Assembly: GCF_008124615.1 (NCBI RefSeq) | Contig: NZ_VNIB01000001.1 | Location: 124,001-188,000 of the forward strand | Reading direction: 5' to 3' | Source: Geothermobacter ehrlichii | Lineage (GTDB): Bacteria; Desulfobacterota; Desulfuromonadia; Desulfuromonadales; Geothermobacteraceae | Length of the DNA: 64,000 nt | Shown here: piece after piece, positions 35,374-42,077 of the stretch | Numbering within the stretch: the first letter of the stretch is position 1 | Layout: the number at the start of each line of letters is the position of its first letter | Made by a program: the position numbers and the translations under genes | Notes under the pieces: generated by a model | What the model saw: only the letters and a program-made list of their open reading frames with translations | Databases searched by the model: none | What the model was told of the DNA's origin: nothing

Positions 35374-35653
35374 GTGCAAACTCAAAAATATTCCGTCAAC
35401 CAGCACCTCATCGAAACCATCCTCGCCTAGGTCAATTCCGGCGAGATTGCCATTCCGGGAATCCAGCGTCCCTTTGTGTGGGACGCCACCAAAGTCCGTG
35501 ACCTGATGGACTCCCTCTATAAAGGGTATCCGATTGGCTACCTGATCGCCTGGCGCAATCCCAATGTCAAGTTGAAGGATGGCACGACATCCGAAGGGTA
35601 AGAAGGTTCTGATCGACGGTCAACGACGCGTGATGGCAGAATCAGTTAAATAA
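35374..35653 (+). pseudogene. Truncated DUF262 (GmrSD-type) gene fragment
   Basis: From GTG 35374 (preceded by AGGGGG) the sequence reads 'VNQHLIETILA', then TAG where Trp is expected, then '[20 protein letters not shown]' and '[20 protein letters not shown]', then a frameshift at the Gly-Lys junction. The shifted frame gives '[14 protein letters not shown]' before ending at 35653. These blocks are the N-terminal DUF262 domain of GmrSD-like type IV restriction enzymes: 'IP.IQRPFVW' and the 'LIDGQQR' NTP-site motif. The rest of the usual 500-plus-residue protein is absent. It has a nonsense mutation, a frameshift and a 3' deletion, so it is dead. The remaining part of this 440-bp interval has no other gene. 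Confidence 0.8.
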
Positions 35654-35673
35654 ACGGACGAAGAGGGGGGCGC

Positions 35674-36522
35674 ATGTTTTCACCGAAATTGCCGCATCTG
35701 GAGGATGATGGCCTGATTACACCTGAAGTCGGGTTTTGGGGTGAGACCAAGTATCGCCTGGTACAGAACTATGCCAGCATGTTTACTTCCGCGATGAAAG
35801 GCAAATGGGACCATCTGGTGTATGTGGACCTGTTTGCTGGATCTGGTCGGGCGCTACTTGACGAAAGCAGGGCAATTGTTCCGGCGTCGCCGTTGCTTGC
35901 CATGGAGATAGATCACCCCTTTAGCCGATATATCTTCTGCGAACAGAACGAGGAAAAACTTCATGCTTTGCGGTTGCGGGTTGAAAGAGATTACCCACAG
36001 AATGATGTCTGTTACCTTCTCGGCGACGCCAACCAGCTGGTTGAAGACATCCTTGCTGAAATGCCCGCTTATGGCGGAGGGTCAAAAGTCCTCGGATTCT
36101 GTTTTGCCGATCCTTACAACCTGGAGAGCTTGAAGTTCGATACCCTCAGGAAGCTCGCGCAACGGTTTTTTGATTTTCTGGTTCTGATCCCGACCGGCAT
36201 GGATGCGCAACGCAATATCGATCGTTATGCAGCGAGTCCACGATCAAAACTTGATGATTTTCTCGGGACAATGGAATGGCGTAAGGCTTGGGAAGAGGCT
36301 CGGCGTAAAGGACAAAAGGCGGAAATTTTCCTGACGGAGTTTTTTGGGACACAGATGGGATCAATGACTTATCTTGTCCCACCTGTCGACGAAACTGTTA
36401 AAATACGAAACAGAAAGACGACGATTTATCGCCTGGGCTTCTATAGTCGCCATCCTCTTGCCAGGAAGTTTTTCAAAGAAGCCCGGAAATACAGCGAAGA
36501 TCAGCTGGGATTCGGTTTCTGA
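35674..36522 (+). CDS. tcmP: Three-Cys-motif partner protein TcmP
   Basis: 282 residues. The fold resembles a Rossmann methyltransferase: 'YVDLFAGSGRAL' with Asp52 and the GSG at 56-58 resembles motif I, 'EQNEEKLHALRLRVERDYP' fits motif II, and 'GFCFADPYNLESL' (Asp146-Pro147-Tyr148) fits the DPxx catalytic motif of DNA/RNA methylases. The N-terminal 'WGETKYRLVQNYASMF' and the HPL near the end ('SRHPLARKFFKEA') are typical of the TcmP family, so named because it is found next to a partner with a three-Cys motif. That partner follows here after one base. A GGGGGG site precedes the ATG. Whether it methylates anything has not been shown to my knowledge. Confidence 0.88.
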   Translation: MFSPKLPHLEDDGLITPEVGFWGETKYRLVQNYASMFTSAMKGKWDHLVYVDLFAGSGRALLDESRAIVPASPLLAMEIDHPFSRYIFCEQNEEKLHALRLRVERDYPQNDVCYLLGDANQLVEDILAEMPAYGGGSKVLGFCFADPYNLESLKFDTLRKLAQRFFDFLVLIPTGMDAQRNIDRYAASPRSKLDDFLGTMEWRKAWEEARRKGQKAEIFLTEFFGTQMGSMTYLVPPVDETVKIRNRKTTIYRLGFYSRHPLARKFFKEARKYSEDQLGFGF

Positions 36523-36523
36523 C

Positions 36524-37273
36524 ATGAGTACAAAATCAAAAATCGAATGGACCGAACAGACCTGGAATCCGGCCGTTGGCTGCACCAAGGTTTCACCCGG
36601 TTGTGCGAACTGCTATGCTGAGGTCATGGCCCGTCGTCTGGAAGCGATCGGGGTGAAAGGTTATGAGAACGGGTTTGAGTTGACCCTGCTTCCGGAACGG
36701 CTGGATGAACCACTCAGGCGGAAGAAGCCGACAGTCTATTTCGTCAACTCGATGAGTGACCTTTTTCACGAAGAGATCCCCTTTGACTACATCCGCAAGG
36801 TGTTCGCAACGATAGAGAAAACCCCACAACACACGTACCAGATCCTGACCAAGCGTGCCGAACGCATGATCGGGTTTTTCTCCACCTACAAGCCACCGAA
36901 AAACGCCTGGCTGGGCGTCACGGTCGAAGACCGGAAACATGGTTTGCCCCGCATTGACTGCTTGCGCAAAGTTCCTGCCTTCATTCGCTTTCTCTCGGCG
37001 GAACCCTTGCTGGAAGACCTGGGTGAAATCGACCTGACAGACATTCACTGGGTCATCGTCGGGGGGGAGTCAGGATATCGGGCGCGGCCCATGAAGCCGG
37101 CATGGGCCAGCAACATCCAACGACAGTGTGCCCGGCAAGGGGCCTCTTTTTTCTTCAAACAGTGGGGAGGCTGGGGACCGGATGGCGTGAAGCGCCGGAA
37201 AAAAGAAAACGGCCGTGTTCTTGAAGGGCGCACGTGGGATGAAGTTCCCGACTTGGGTATTTTGAGTGAATGA
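36524..37273 (+). CDS. DUF5131 / phage Gp37-Gp68 family protein, three-Cys motif
   Basis: 249 residues from ATG 36524; the longer frame lies within tcmP. The N-terminus 'EWTEQTWNPAVGCTKVSPGC' continues 'ANCYAEVMARR', giving Cys20, Cys27 and Cys30 as C-x6-C-x2-C, probably an iron-sulfur site of radical-SAM-like type. Later family blocks are 'VYFVNSMSDLFHEEIPFDYI', 'TYQILTKRAERM', 'NAWLGVTVEDRKHGLPRIDC', 'RFLSAEPLLEDLGEIDL' and 'WVIVGGESGYRARPM', ending with 'FFFKQWGGWGPDG'. This alpha/beta-barrel-like pattern resembles radical SAM enzymes such as spore photoproduct lyase. Only one base separates it from tcmP, so they form a two-gene unit. The reaction is unknown. Confidence 0.88.
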   Translation: MSTKSKIEWTEQTWNPAVGCTKVSPGCANCYAEVMARRLEAIGVKGYENGFELTLLPERLDEPLRRKKPTVYFVNSMSDLFHEEIPFDYIRKVFATIEKTPQHTYQILTKRAERMIGFFSTYKPPKNAWLGVTVEDRKHGLPRIDCLRKVPAFIRFLSAEPLLEDLGEIDLTDIHWVIVGGESGYRARPMKPAWASNIQRQCARQGASFFFKQWGGWGPDGVKRRKKENGRVLEGRTWDEVPDLGILSE

Positions 37274-37398
37274 CGTACATCTATTACCTGTGACTAGACC
37301 ATTTATTTTTATAATTTGTTGTTTGATTCACTTTCAAATTTCTAAAGTAGAGCTCCCGTTCGATTTTTCCAGCATAAATTTCAACAGATAGCAAGTTC

Positions 37399-37488
37399 AT
37401 GGCTCGACATCGAAAATCATCAACTGCCGAAGATGTAGTCGATATTGTCAGTCTCTTCCCTTGGTGGGTAGGTTGCGCATGCTTGTGA
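37399..37488 (+). pseudogene. N-terminal stub of Mrr-like restriction endonuclease
   Basis: ATG 37399 opens a 29-codon frame 'MARHRKSSTAEDVVDIVSLF' then 'PWWVGCACL' and stops. As I recall, this closely matches the N-terminus of a family of membrane-anchored Mrr-type endonucleases ('MARRKKSS..EDL..L...LPWWVG') that normally continue with two membrane helices and a nuclease domain. Neither is present: the following 170 bp up to the repeat contain only stops in all three frames. The recognisable part is short, so this call is tentative. Apart from this stub the 391-bp stretch from the DUF5131 stop to the right repeat is AT-rich and holds no gene I can support. Confidence 0.5.
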
Positions 37489-37664
37489 CAAATTTGTGAA
37501 ATGTCTCGCCAACTCGTGGTATCAGCCTGCCGTACTTTGTAACAGTTCACAATAAATTGTGCTGAAACTAAAAGATGTTTAAGTTTTCGATATCACTTGC
37601 TTTTATTTGTTGTTGGGTGTGGTTGTCTGTCGTAGTTTGAGGTGCTGTGGAAATGTACTGGTGT

Positions 37665-37720
37665 GATTTAAAATCCCCTGGACCTGGTCCGTGCGGGTTC
37701 GAGTCCCGCCCCGGGCACCA
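37665..37720 (+). repeat. attR: right copy of 56-bp direct repeat (partial tRNA-Leu)
   Basis: Identical to the last 56 nt of tRNA-Leu(UAA), including the anticodon loop, variable arm, T-arm and CCA, but with no 5' half, so it is not a functional tRNA gene. It marks the right end of the island, 7 bp before the stop of the convergent thioesterase gene. Confidence 0.93.
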
Positions 37721-37727
37721 GTTTGTC

Positions 37728-38153
37728 TCATTTGCTTCCGGTGGTCTGAAATCCCTGCACCGGCGTTCTTCCTTCCTTGCGATAGGCCGTCCCCTGGAAC
37801 AGGGCGACCAGCTCTTCCCCCGCCGTGATCCGTACCTGGTAGGTGGCCAGCCGCCGGTTGGCGGAGACCTCCCTCGCTTCGGCCTCGAGGACTCCCTCGG
37901 AGACTGCCTTCATGAAAGTCAGATGGGTGTCGATGGCCAGTGCCAGGGTGCCGCCGGCGTTGACGGCGACGGCGAAGGCGAAATCGGCCAGGGTGAAGAT
38001 GGCTCCGCCGTGAACCGTGCCGGCGGCGTTGAAATGCCAGGGCTGCAGAGGCATCTTCGCCCGGGCGAAACCGGCGGCGGCTTCGAGCAGCTCGATGCCG
38101 CAGTGTCCGGCGAAGCGGTCGTTTTGCGCAAGGAAGGCCTCGATCTCTTTCAT
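37728..38153 (-). CDS. PaaI-type hotdog thioesterase
   Basis: A 141-residue hotdog-fold acyl-CoA thioesterase. 'PWHFNAAGTVHGGAIFTLAD' contains the HGG..F.LAD signature of PaaI-like enzymes: the Gly-rich turn binds CoA and the Asp is catalytic. 'AIDTHLTFMKAVSEGVLEAE' is the second conserved strand pair. The start at 38153 has AGGAAAA upstream; a Met five codons earlier is less likely. It ends 8 bp from the right end of the tRNA-Leu island and so marks resumed host sequence. It probably hydrolyses aromatic or medium-chain acyl-CoA. Confidence 0.88.
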   Translation of the reverse strand: MKEIEAFLAQNDRFAGHCGIELLEAAAGFARAKMPLQPWHFNAAGTVHGGAIFTLADFAFAVAVNAGGTLALAIDTHLTFMKAVSEGVLEAEAREVSANRRLATYQVRITAGEELVALFQGTAYRKEGRTPVQGFQTTGSK

Positions 38154-38405
38154 GCTTTTTCCTGTCATACGGGTTGTCGCGCCGGTGGCTGGCAGGCTGT
38201 TTTTCGCTTTGTCTCACCTGCCTTTAAGACGTTTTTCAACTCCCTGCCGGGTCGGTCGTGCCTCTTTTTCGCTATCTTTGTTGATACCGCCCCTGCGGCG
38301 GCATGTAAACCACAAATTGTTGTTGCAGCGCGGCGCATGAGACAGTCATTTTCCCTGTCACCGTTTACAATCGGGGTTGGATGGCGTAAAAGGGAGGATA
38401 GACTC

Positions 38406-38717
38406 ATGAGACAGTGTCCGCACGGAGAGCCGATGAAACAGACCGACCTGAGTGCCATCTACCAGGCGACCCTGCAGAAATGGGGGGAAGAAGCACAGTT
38501 CGACCAGGCGATCGAGGAATGCGCCGAACTGATCGCCGGCCTGAAACACTACAAACGCCGCAAGGTAGATGCCGAAGCGGTCATCCAGGAGCTGGCCGAC
38601 GTGACCCTGATGGTGGGACAGCTGACCTGGATGTTCGGCGAAGAGAAGGTGCAGCAGGCGGTCGCCGCCAAGCTCGACAAGCTGCGGCGGCTTCTGGCCG
38701 ACGATGCGGCCCTGTAG
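38406..38717 (+). CDS. Small MazG-like NTP pyrophosphohydrolase
   Basis: 103 residues. The all-alpha NTP-PPase pattern is visible: 'FDQAIEECAELIAGLKHYKR' (EE..E) and 'IQELADVTLMVGQLTWMFGE' (E..D), whose acidic residues bind Mg2+. It is a single domain, shorter than MazG proper. ATG 38406 has GGAGG 8 bp upstream; ATG 38433 is also preceded by GGAG and would give 94 residues. It probably cleans modified or non-canonical nucleotides, but its substrate is unknown. The 252 bp upstream, divergent from the thioesterase, hold no recognisable gene and no clear consensus promoter. Confidence 0.82.
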   Translation: MRQCPHGEPMKQTDLSAIYQATLQKWGEEAQFDQAIEECAELIAGLKHYKRRKVDAEAVIQELADVTLMVGQLTWMFGEEKVQQAVAAKLDKLRRLLADDAAL

Positions 38718-38740
38718 ATTCCACACGAGGAGAAAGAAAC

Positions 38741-39331
38741 ATGGCAATGCTCGACCGATTCAAGCTCGACCCGCACCAGGCCGTACTGCTGGTGGTCGAT
38801 GTCCAGGAAAAACTGGCGCCGACGTTTCCCGAAAAAGACTACCGGAGCATGCTGGCGACCATCGACATGCTGCTTCAGGGCGCGGCCGAACTGAAGATGC
38901 CGGTGGTGACCACCGAGCAGTATCCACAGGGGCTTGGCCCGACCGTCGCCGAGCTCGAACGGGCCTGCGCCGGCGGGGTCATCGAAAAGACGAGCTTCGG
39001 CTGCTGCGGCGAGCCGGCCTTTGGCCGGAAGCTGCGGGAACTGGGTCGCTCCCAGGTGATTGTCACCGGGGTCGAGGCCCACATCTGCGTCTACCAGACG
39101 GTGCTCGGCCTGCTCGAATCGGGCTATCACGTGCACCTGGTGCGGGATGGCATCTGTTCGCGGATTCCCGCCGACAGGCGGACGGCCCTGGGCCTGGCAC
39201 GGGCCGCCGGCGCCACGGTGACCTGCGCCGAGACGGTTCTCTTTCAGCTGGTCGCAGATGCCCGGGCCGACGCTTTCAAGGCGGTCAGCAAGCTGATCCG
39301 GCAACGCTGGGACCTGCTGCGCGGGCTGTGA
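38741..39331 (+). CDS. Isochorismatase-family hydrolase
   Basis: A cysteine hydrolase of 196 residues. The catalytic triad is visible: Asp in 'VLLVVDVQEKLAP', Lys in 'GGVIEKTSFGCCGEP' and Cys in 'VIVTGVEAHICVYQTVLGLL'. The motif 'TTEQYPQGLGPTVAEL' is typical of YcaC-type members, which lack a firmly known substrate. ATG 38741 has GAGGAG upstream. It overlaps the MaoC-like gene by 4 bp and so belongs to a small operon of acyl/hotdog enzymes. Confidence 0.9.
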   Translation: MAMLDRFKLDPHQAVLLVVDVQEKLAPTFPEKDYRSMLATIDMLLQGAAELKMPVVTTEQYPQGLGPTVAELERACAGGVIEKTSFGCCGEPAFGRKLRELGRSQVIVTGVEAHICVYQTVLGLLESGYHVHLVRDGICSRIPADRRTALGLARAAGATVTCAETVLFQLVADARADAFKAVSKLIRQRWDLLRGL

Positions 39332-39816
39332 TCGTGGCGCATGATGCTGTCGGCAGATTGCTGAAGCTTCTCGAGAAGCAGAAGGGACGGGAGGTCGCCG
39401 CCGGCGACTGGCTGCGGATCGACCAGCAGCGCATTGACCGGTTTGCCGAGGTGACCGGCGACATCCAGTGGATTCATGTCGATCCCGAGCGGGCCACGAC
39501 TGAATCGCCCTATGGCACGACGATCGCCCACGGCTTTCTGACCCTGTCGCTGATCCCCTTGCTGACCCGCAGCAACCATCCGGACTTTTTCCAGCGCAAC
39601 TATCCCGGCATGCGCTACCGGGTGAACTGCGGACTCGACAGGGTGCGCTTTCTGACGCCGGTGCGCTGCGGCGACCGGATTCGTGCCCGCATGTTGCTGC
39701 ATAGCGCCGAACAGGTCGCGGACGCGGTGAAGATCGTCTACCAGGTGACCGTCGAGGTTGAGGGCAGCGACCGGCCGGCCTGCGTCTGCGAACAGATCTT
39801 CAGGGTTTATCCATGA
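39328..39816 (+). CDS. MaoC-like (R)-specific hydratase
   Basis: A hotdog-fold hydratase of 162 residues. 'IDRFAEVTGDIQWIHVDPER' supplies the catalytic Asp and His (TGDxxxxH.D) of (R)-enoyl-CoA hydratases, and 'SPYGTTIAHGFLTLSLIPLL' is the following conserved helix. GTG 39328 overlaps the isochorismatase-family stop (GTGA). The product would hydrate short enoyl-CoA. It is followed, again with a 4-bp overlap, by another hotdog protein. Confidence 0.88.
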   Translation: MIVAHDAVGRLLKLLEKQKGREVAAGDWLRIDQQRIDRFAEVTGDIQWIHVDPERATTESPYGTTIAHGFLTLSLIPLLTRSNHPDFFQRNYPGMRYRVNCGLDRVRFLTPVRCGDRIRARMLLHSAEQVADAVKIVYQVTVEVEGSDRPACVCEQIFRVYP

Positions 39817-40211
39817 ACGTTGAAAACGATCGACAGTGTTTCGTCTGCGGCCCGGAGAACGCGACCGGGCTTCAGGTTGCCCCCGTGACCGATCCCGAGC
39901 GGAACGAGGCGACCATCACCCTCGCCATCCCGCAGCGTTTTCAGGGCTGGAGCGGCATTGTCCACGGCGGAATTCTCTCCACCCTGTTCGACGAGGCGGC
40001 CATCTACGCCTGCCTGCATGTCGCTCCGCGGCTGGTGACCGCCGAGATCGGCATGCGGTACCTGAAACCGGTGCCGGTGGAAACGCCGGTCGTGGTCAGG
40101 GCCCGCCTGACCGAGCGCCGGAAAAGGCGGTTGCAGGTCGAAGGGGAGGTGCTGGTCGACGGTGTCGTTCATGCTCGAGGGCAGGCGGTGGTGATGGTGC
40201 TGCCGGGGTGA
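39813..40211 (+). CDS. PaaI-type hotdog thioesterase (2)
   Basis: A 132-residue hotdog protein. 'CFVCGPENATGLQV' is a conserved Cys-containing start common in this subgroup, followed by 'GWSGIVHGGILSTLFDEAAI', giving HGG...LFDEA with the catalytic Asp/Glu. 'AEIGMRYLKPVPVETPVVVR' is the second half. It is the third hotdog protein within 2.5 kb. ATG 39813 overlaps the MaoC stop by 4 bp. A CoA-thioester substrate is likely but unidentified. Confidence 0.87.
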   Translation: MNVENDRQCFVCGPENATGLQVAPVTDPERNEATITLAIPQRFQGWSGIVHGGILSTLFDEAAIYACLHVAPRLVTAEIGMRYLKPVPVETPVVVRARLTERRKRRLQVEGEVLVDGVVHARGQAVVMVLPG

Positions 40212-40216
40212 GGGCG

Positions 40217-40741
40217 ATGGCGACGGTGGTCTTCTGTCACGGCAAGGAGAGCGGGCCGAACGGAACCAAGATCCGGTATCTTGCGCCGCTGGCCGAAAAG
40301 CGGGGCTGGAAGGTGCTGGCGCCCGATTTCAGCGATCTGCCCGATCCCGAGGCGCGGGTCGACAGGCTGCTTGCCGCCTGCGGAGAGCTGGCGCGGCCGC
40401 TTGTGCTGGTCGGCTCGAGCATGGGCGGCTACGTCGCCATTCGGGCTTCCGGCGCGCTGCGGCCGGAGGGCCTGCTGCTGCTGGCGCCGGCGGTAGGTCT
40501 GCCCGGCTACCCGCAGCGGGCGCCACGCCCCCGGGCGGAACAGATCGCGGTGATCCACGGCTGGGGGGACGACGTCATCCCGGCGGATATCGCCATCGAC
40601 TGGGCGCGGAGCCATCGTCTCGAGCTGCATCTGGTCGATGACGTGCATGTCCTGACCGGCCGACTCGAATTTCTCGGCGACCGGTTCGAGGTTCTGCTGA
40701 CAGCGGTCGAGAACAGGCGCCGCGAGGTTGAGTGTCCCTGA
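40217..40741 (+). CDS. YqiA/UPF0227-like alpha/beta hydrolase
   Basis: A small esterase-like protein of 174 residues. The nucleophile elbow is 'LVGSSMGGYVAIRASG' (GSSMG), the Asp is in 'VIHGWGDDVIPAD' and the His in 'HLVDDVHVLTG', giving a complete Ser-Asp-His triad. The N-terminal 'VFCHGKESGPNGTKIRYLAP' is diagnostic for this short hydrolase family. ATG 40217 is preceded by GAGGG. It ends the hotdog operon. Confidence 0.87.
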   Translation: MATVVFCHGKESGPNGTKIRYLAPLAEKRGWKVLAPDFSDLPDPEARVDRLLAACGELARPLVLVGSSMGGYVAIRASGALRPEGLLLLAPAVGLPGYPQRAPRPRAEQIAVIHGWGDDVIPADIAIDWARSHRLELHLVDDVHVLTGRLEFLGDRFEVLLTAVENRRREVECP

Positions 40742-40787
40742 AGGGTGTTGAAAAGACGTACTTGCGGACACGAAACAGGGAGGTTGC

Positions 40788-41498
40788 ATGGCTGAGAGCA
40801 GGAAGCGCCCTCTCATTCTGGTTGTTGACGACATCGAATTCTTCCGCGATGTCATGTGCGCCTACTTAAGGCGCACTCCGGCCGATCTGGTGACGGCGGC
40901 CAACGCCATCGAATGTTTCGACATCGCCGTCCGGAAACGGCCGGACCTGATCTACCTCGACGCCGCCATGCCTGGCATGTCGGGGCTGGAGTGCTGCCGC
41001 AGGCTCAAGGCCGACGCCCGCACCTGCAACATTCCGGTGGTCGTCATCTTCACGCCGGAACGGGATGCGACGCTCGAGGACGTCCAGGACTGCGGTTGTG
41101 ACGGCTATCTGACCAAGCCCTTCGGCAAGGAGGAATTTCTCAACCTCGGCCATCGTTTCATCTTTCATATCGAACGCCGCGAGCGCCGCGTCTCCTGCCA
41201 GATGACGGTCGATTTTTCGATTACCGGCCGGCAGTACCGCGGGCGAGGTTTCGACATCAGCCGGCACGGGATGTACGTCGAGTCGCGGGACGAGCTGCCG
41301 CCCGACCGCCAGATCGAGCTGCGGTTCATGCTGCCGCTGGTCTGTTCGGAAGAGCTAAGCGTGAGCGGGAGAGTGGCCTGGGTCAACCAGGGATTTCCGC
41401 GCAAGAAACTGAAGCTGCCGCAGGGGTTTGGTGTTGAGTTTCTTTCCATCCCGGCCAAAACCGCGGCGGCCATAGAGAAATACCTGGAAAAGTACTGA
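40788..41498 (+). CDS. Response regulator receiver-PilZ protein
   Basis: 236 residues. The receiver domain covers about 8-125: acidic pair 'VVDDIEFFRD', phospho-acceptor Asp in 'LIYLDAAMPGMSGLECC' and Lys in 'GYLTKPFGKEEF'. A C-terminal PilZ domain covers about 128-236: 'RRERRVSCQM' and 'GRGFDISRHGMYVESRDELP' give the RxxxR...D.S..G c-di-GMP motif, and 'GFGVEFLSIP' closes the barrel. This combines two-component input with c-di-GMP output, as used in gliding, pilus or flagellar control. No histidine kinase is adjacent. A good GGGAGG precedes ATG 40788. Confidence 0.92.
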   Translation: MAESRKRPLILVVDDIEFFRDVMCAYLRRTPADLVTAANAIECFDIAVRKRPDLIYLDAAMPGMSGLECCRRLKADARTCNIPVVVIFTPERDATLEDVQDCGCDGYLTKPFGKEEFLNLGHRFIFHIERRERRVSCQMTVDFSITGRQYRGRGFDISRHGMYVESRDELPPDRQIELRFMLPLVCSEELSVSGRVAWVNQGFPRKKLKLPQGFGVEFLSIPAKTAAAIEKYLEKY

Positions 41499-41529
41499 CC
41501 GGATTCAGACCTGAAACGGGAGGGAGCCG

Positions 41530-42057
41530 ATGCTTGACATTCTCCGCCGCCGGCGCAGCATCCGGCGGTTTGCCGAAAAAGAGATCGAAGCGGAAAAGAT
41601 CGCGGCGCTCAAGGAGGCGATTTTGCGGGCGCCGACCTCGCGCGGACTCAACTCCTGGGAGTTTATTTTTGTCGACGACCGGGAGCTGCTGCATCGCCTG
41701 GCGCAGGCCAGGAGGCACGGTTCCGCCTTTCTCGCCGGGGCGAAGCTGGCCGTGGTGGTGGCGGCCGATCCGGAAAGGTGCGATGTCTGGATCGAGGACT
41801 GCGCCATCGCCGCCATCGTTCTGCAACTGGCGGCGGTTTCTCTCGGGCTGGACAGCTGCTGGGCGCAGATTCGCCTGCGCGAACATGACGAGCGGACCGG
41901 GGCGGGGGACTATGTGCGCCGGCTGCTTGGGCTGCCGGAGCGGTTTCAGGTGGCGTGTGTCATCGGAATCGGCTATGCCGCCGAGCAGAAAGAAAGCCAT
42001 GCCCGGGACAGTCTGCCGTGGGATCGGATCCACGACAACCGCTACCGGGGGGAATGA
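41530..42057 (+). CDS. Nitroreductase family protein
   Basis: A 175-residue FMN-dependent fold: 'ILRRRRSIRRFAEKEIEAEK' with the RRS.R.F start that binds FMN phosphate, 'AILRAPTSRGLNSWEFIFVD' (aPts...W.f), and 'AAIVLQLAAVSLGLDSCWAQ', typical of the family. It is a short member and probably reduces flavin-dependent substrates with NAD(P)H. It follows the receiver-PilZ gene by 31 bp and precedes the dehydrogenase by 20 bp, so the three may share a transcript. Confidence 0.9.
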   Translation: MLDILRRRRSIRRFAEKEIEAEKIAALKEAILRAPTSRGLNSWEFIFVDDRELLHRLAQARRHGSAFLAGAKLAVVVAADPERCDVWIEDCAIAAIVLQLAAVSLGLDSCWAQIRLREHDERTGAGDYVRRLLGLPERFQVACVIGIGYAAEQKESHARDSLPWDRIHDNRYRGE

Positions 42058-42077
42058 GAACCGGCAGGGAGGAGAAA

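Larger units (their letters stand above)
25526..37720. mobile_element. tRNA-Leu-integrated genomic (defence) island, 12.2 kb
   Basis: The segment between the two 56-bp repeats carries AbiEi/AbiEii, a type I RM operon with an inserted DUF2971 gene, DUF3800, TcmP/DUF5131 and four decayed fragments (AbiEi copy, DUF262, Mrr-like stub, and the partial tRNA at the right end). No integrase, recombinase, excisionase, relaxase, replication or phage structural gene is recognisable in any frame. The island is therefore either a stranded, integrase-less element or was carried passively between att sites. Several genes are AT-richer than the host (DUF2971 most of all). Cargo is almost wholly conflict-related. 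Its internal composition points to repeated replacement of defence modules at one chromosomal hotspot. Confidence 0.88.

Noticed and set aside
37284-37550. 88-codon - strand frame at the right side of the island
   Set aside because: It has no recognisable domain or ribosome-binding site, runs antisense to the Mrr-like stub, and lies in AT-rich decayed sequence.
37665-37720. A second tRNA-Leu gene
   Set aside because: Only the 3' half is present; the acceptor 5' strand and D-arm are absent, so it is an attachment-site remnant.
25526-37720. CRISPR array or prophage in the island
   Set aside because: No regularly spaced repeats, cas genes, or phage structural, lysis or integrase genes were found; the only repeats are the att pair, the AbiE palindrome and the hsdS repeats. 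DUF5131 is called 'phage Gp37/Gp68' by family name, but that alone does not indicate a prophage.
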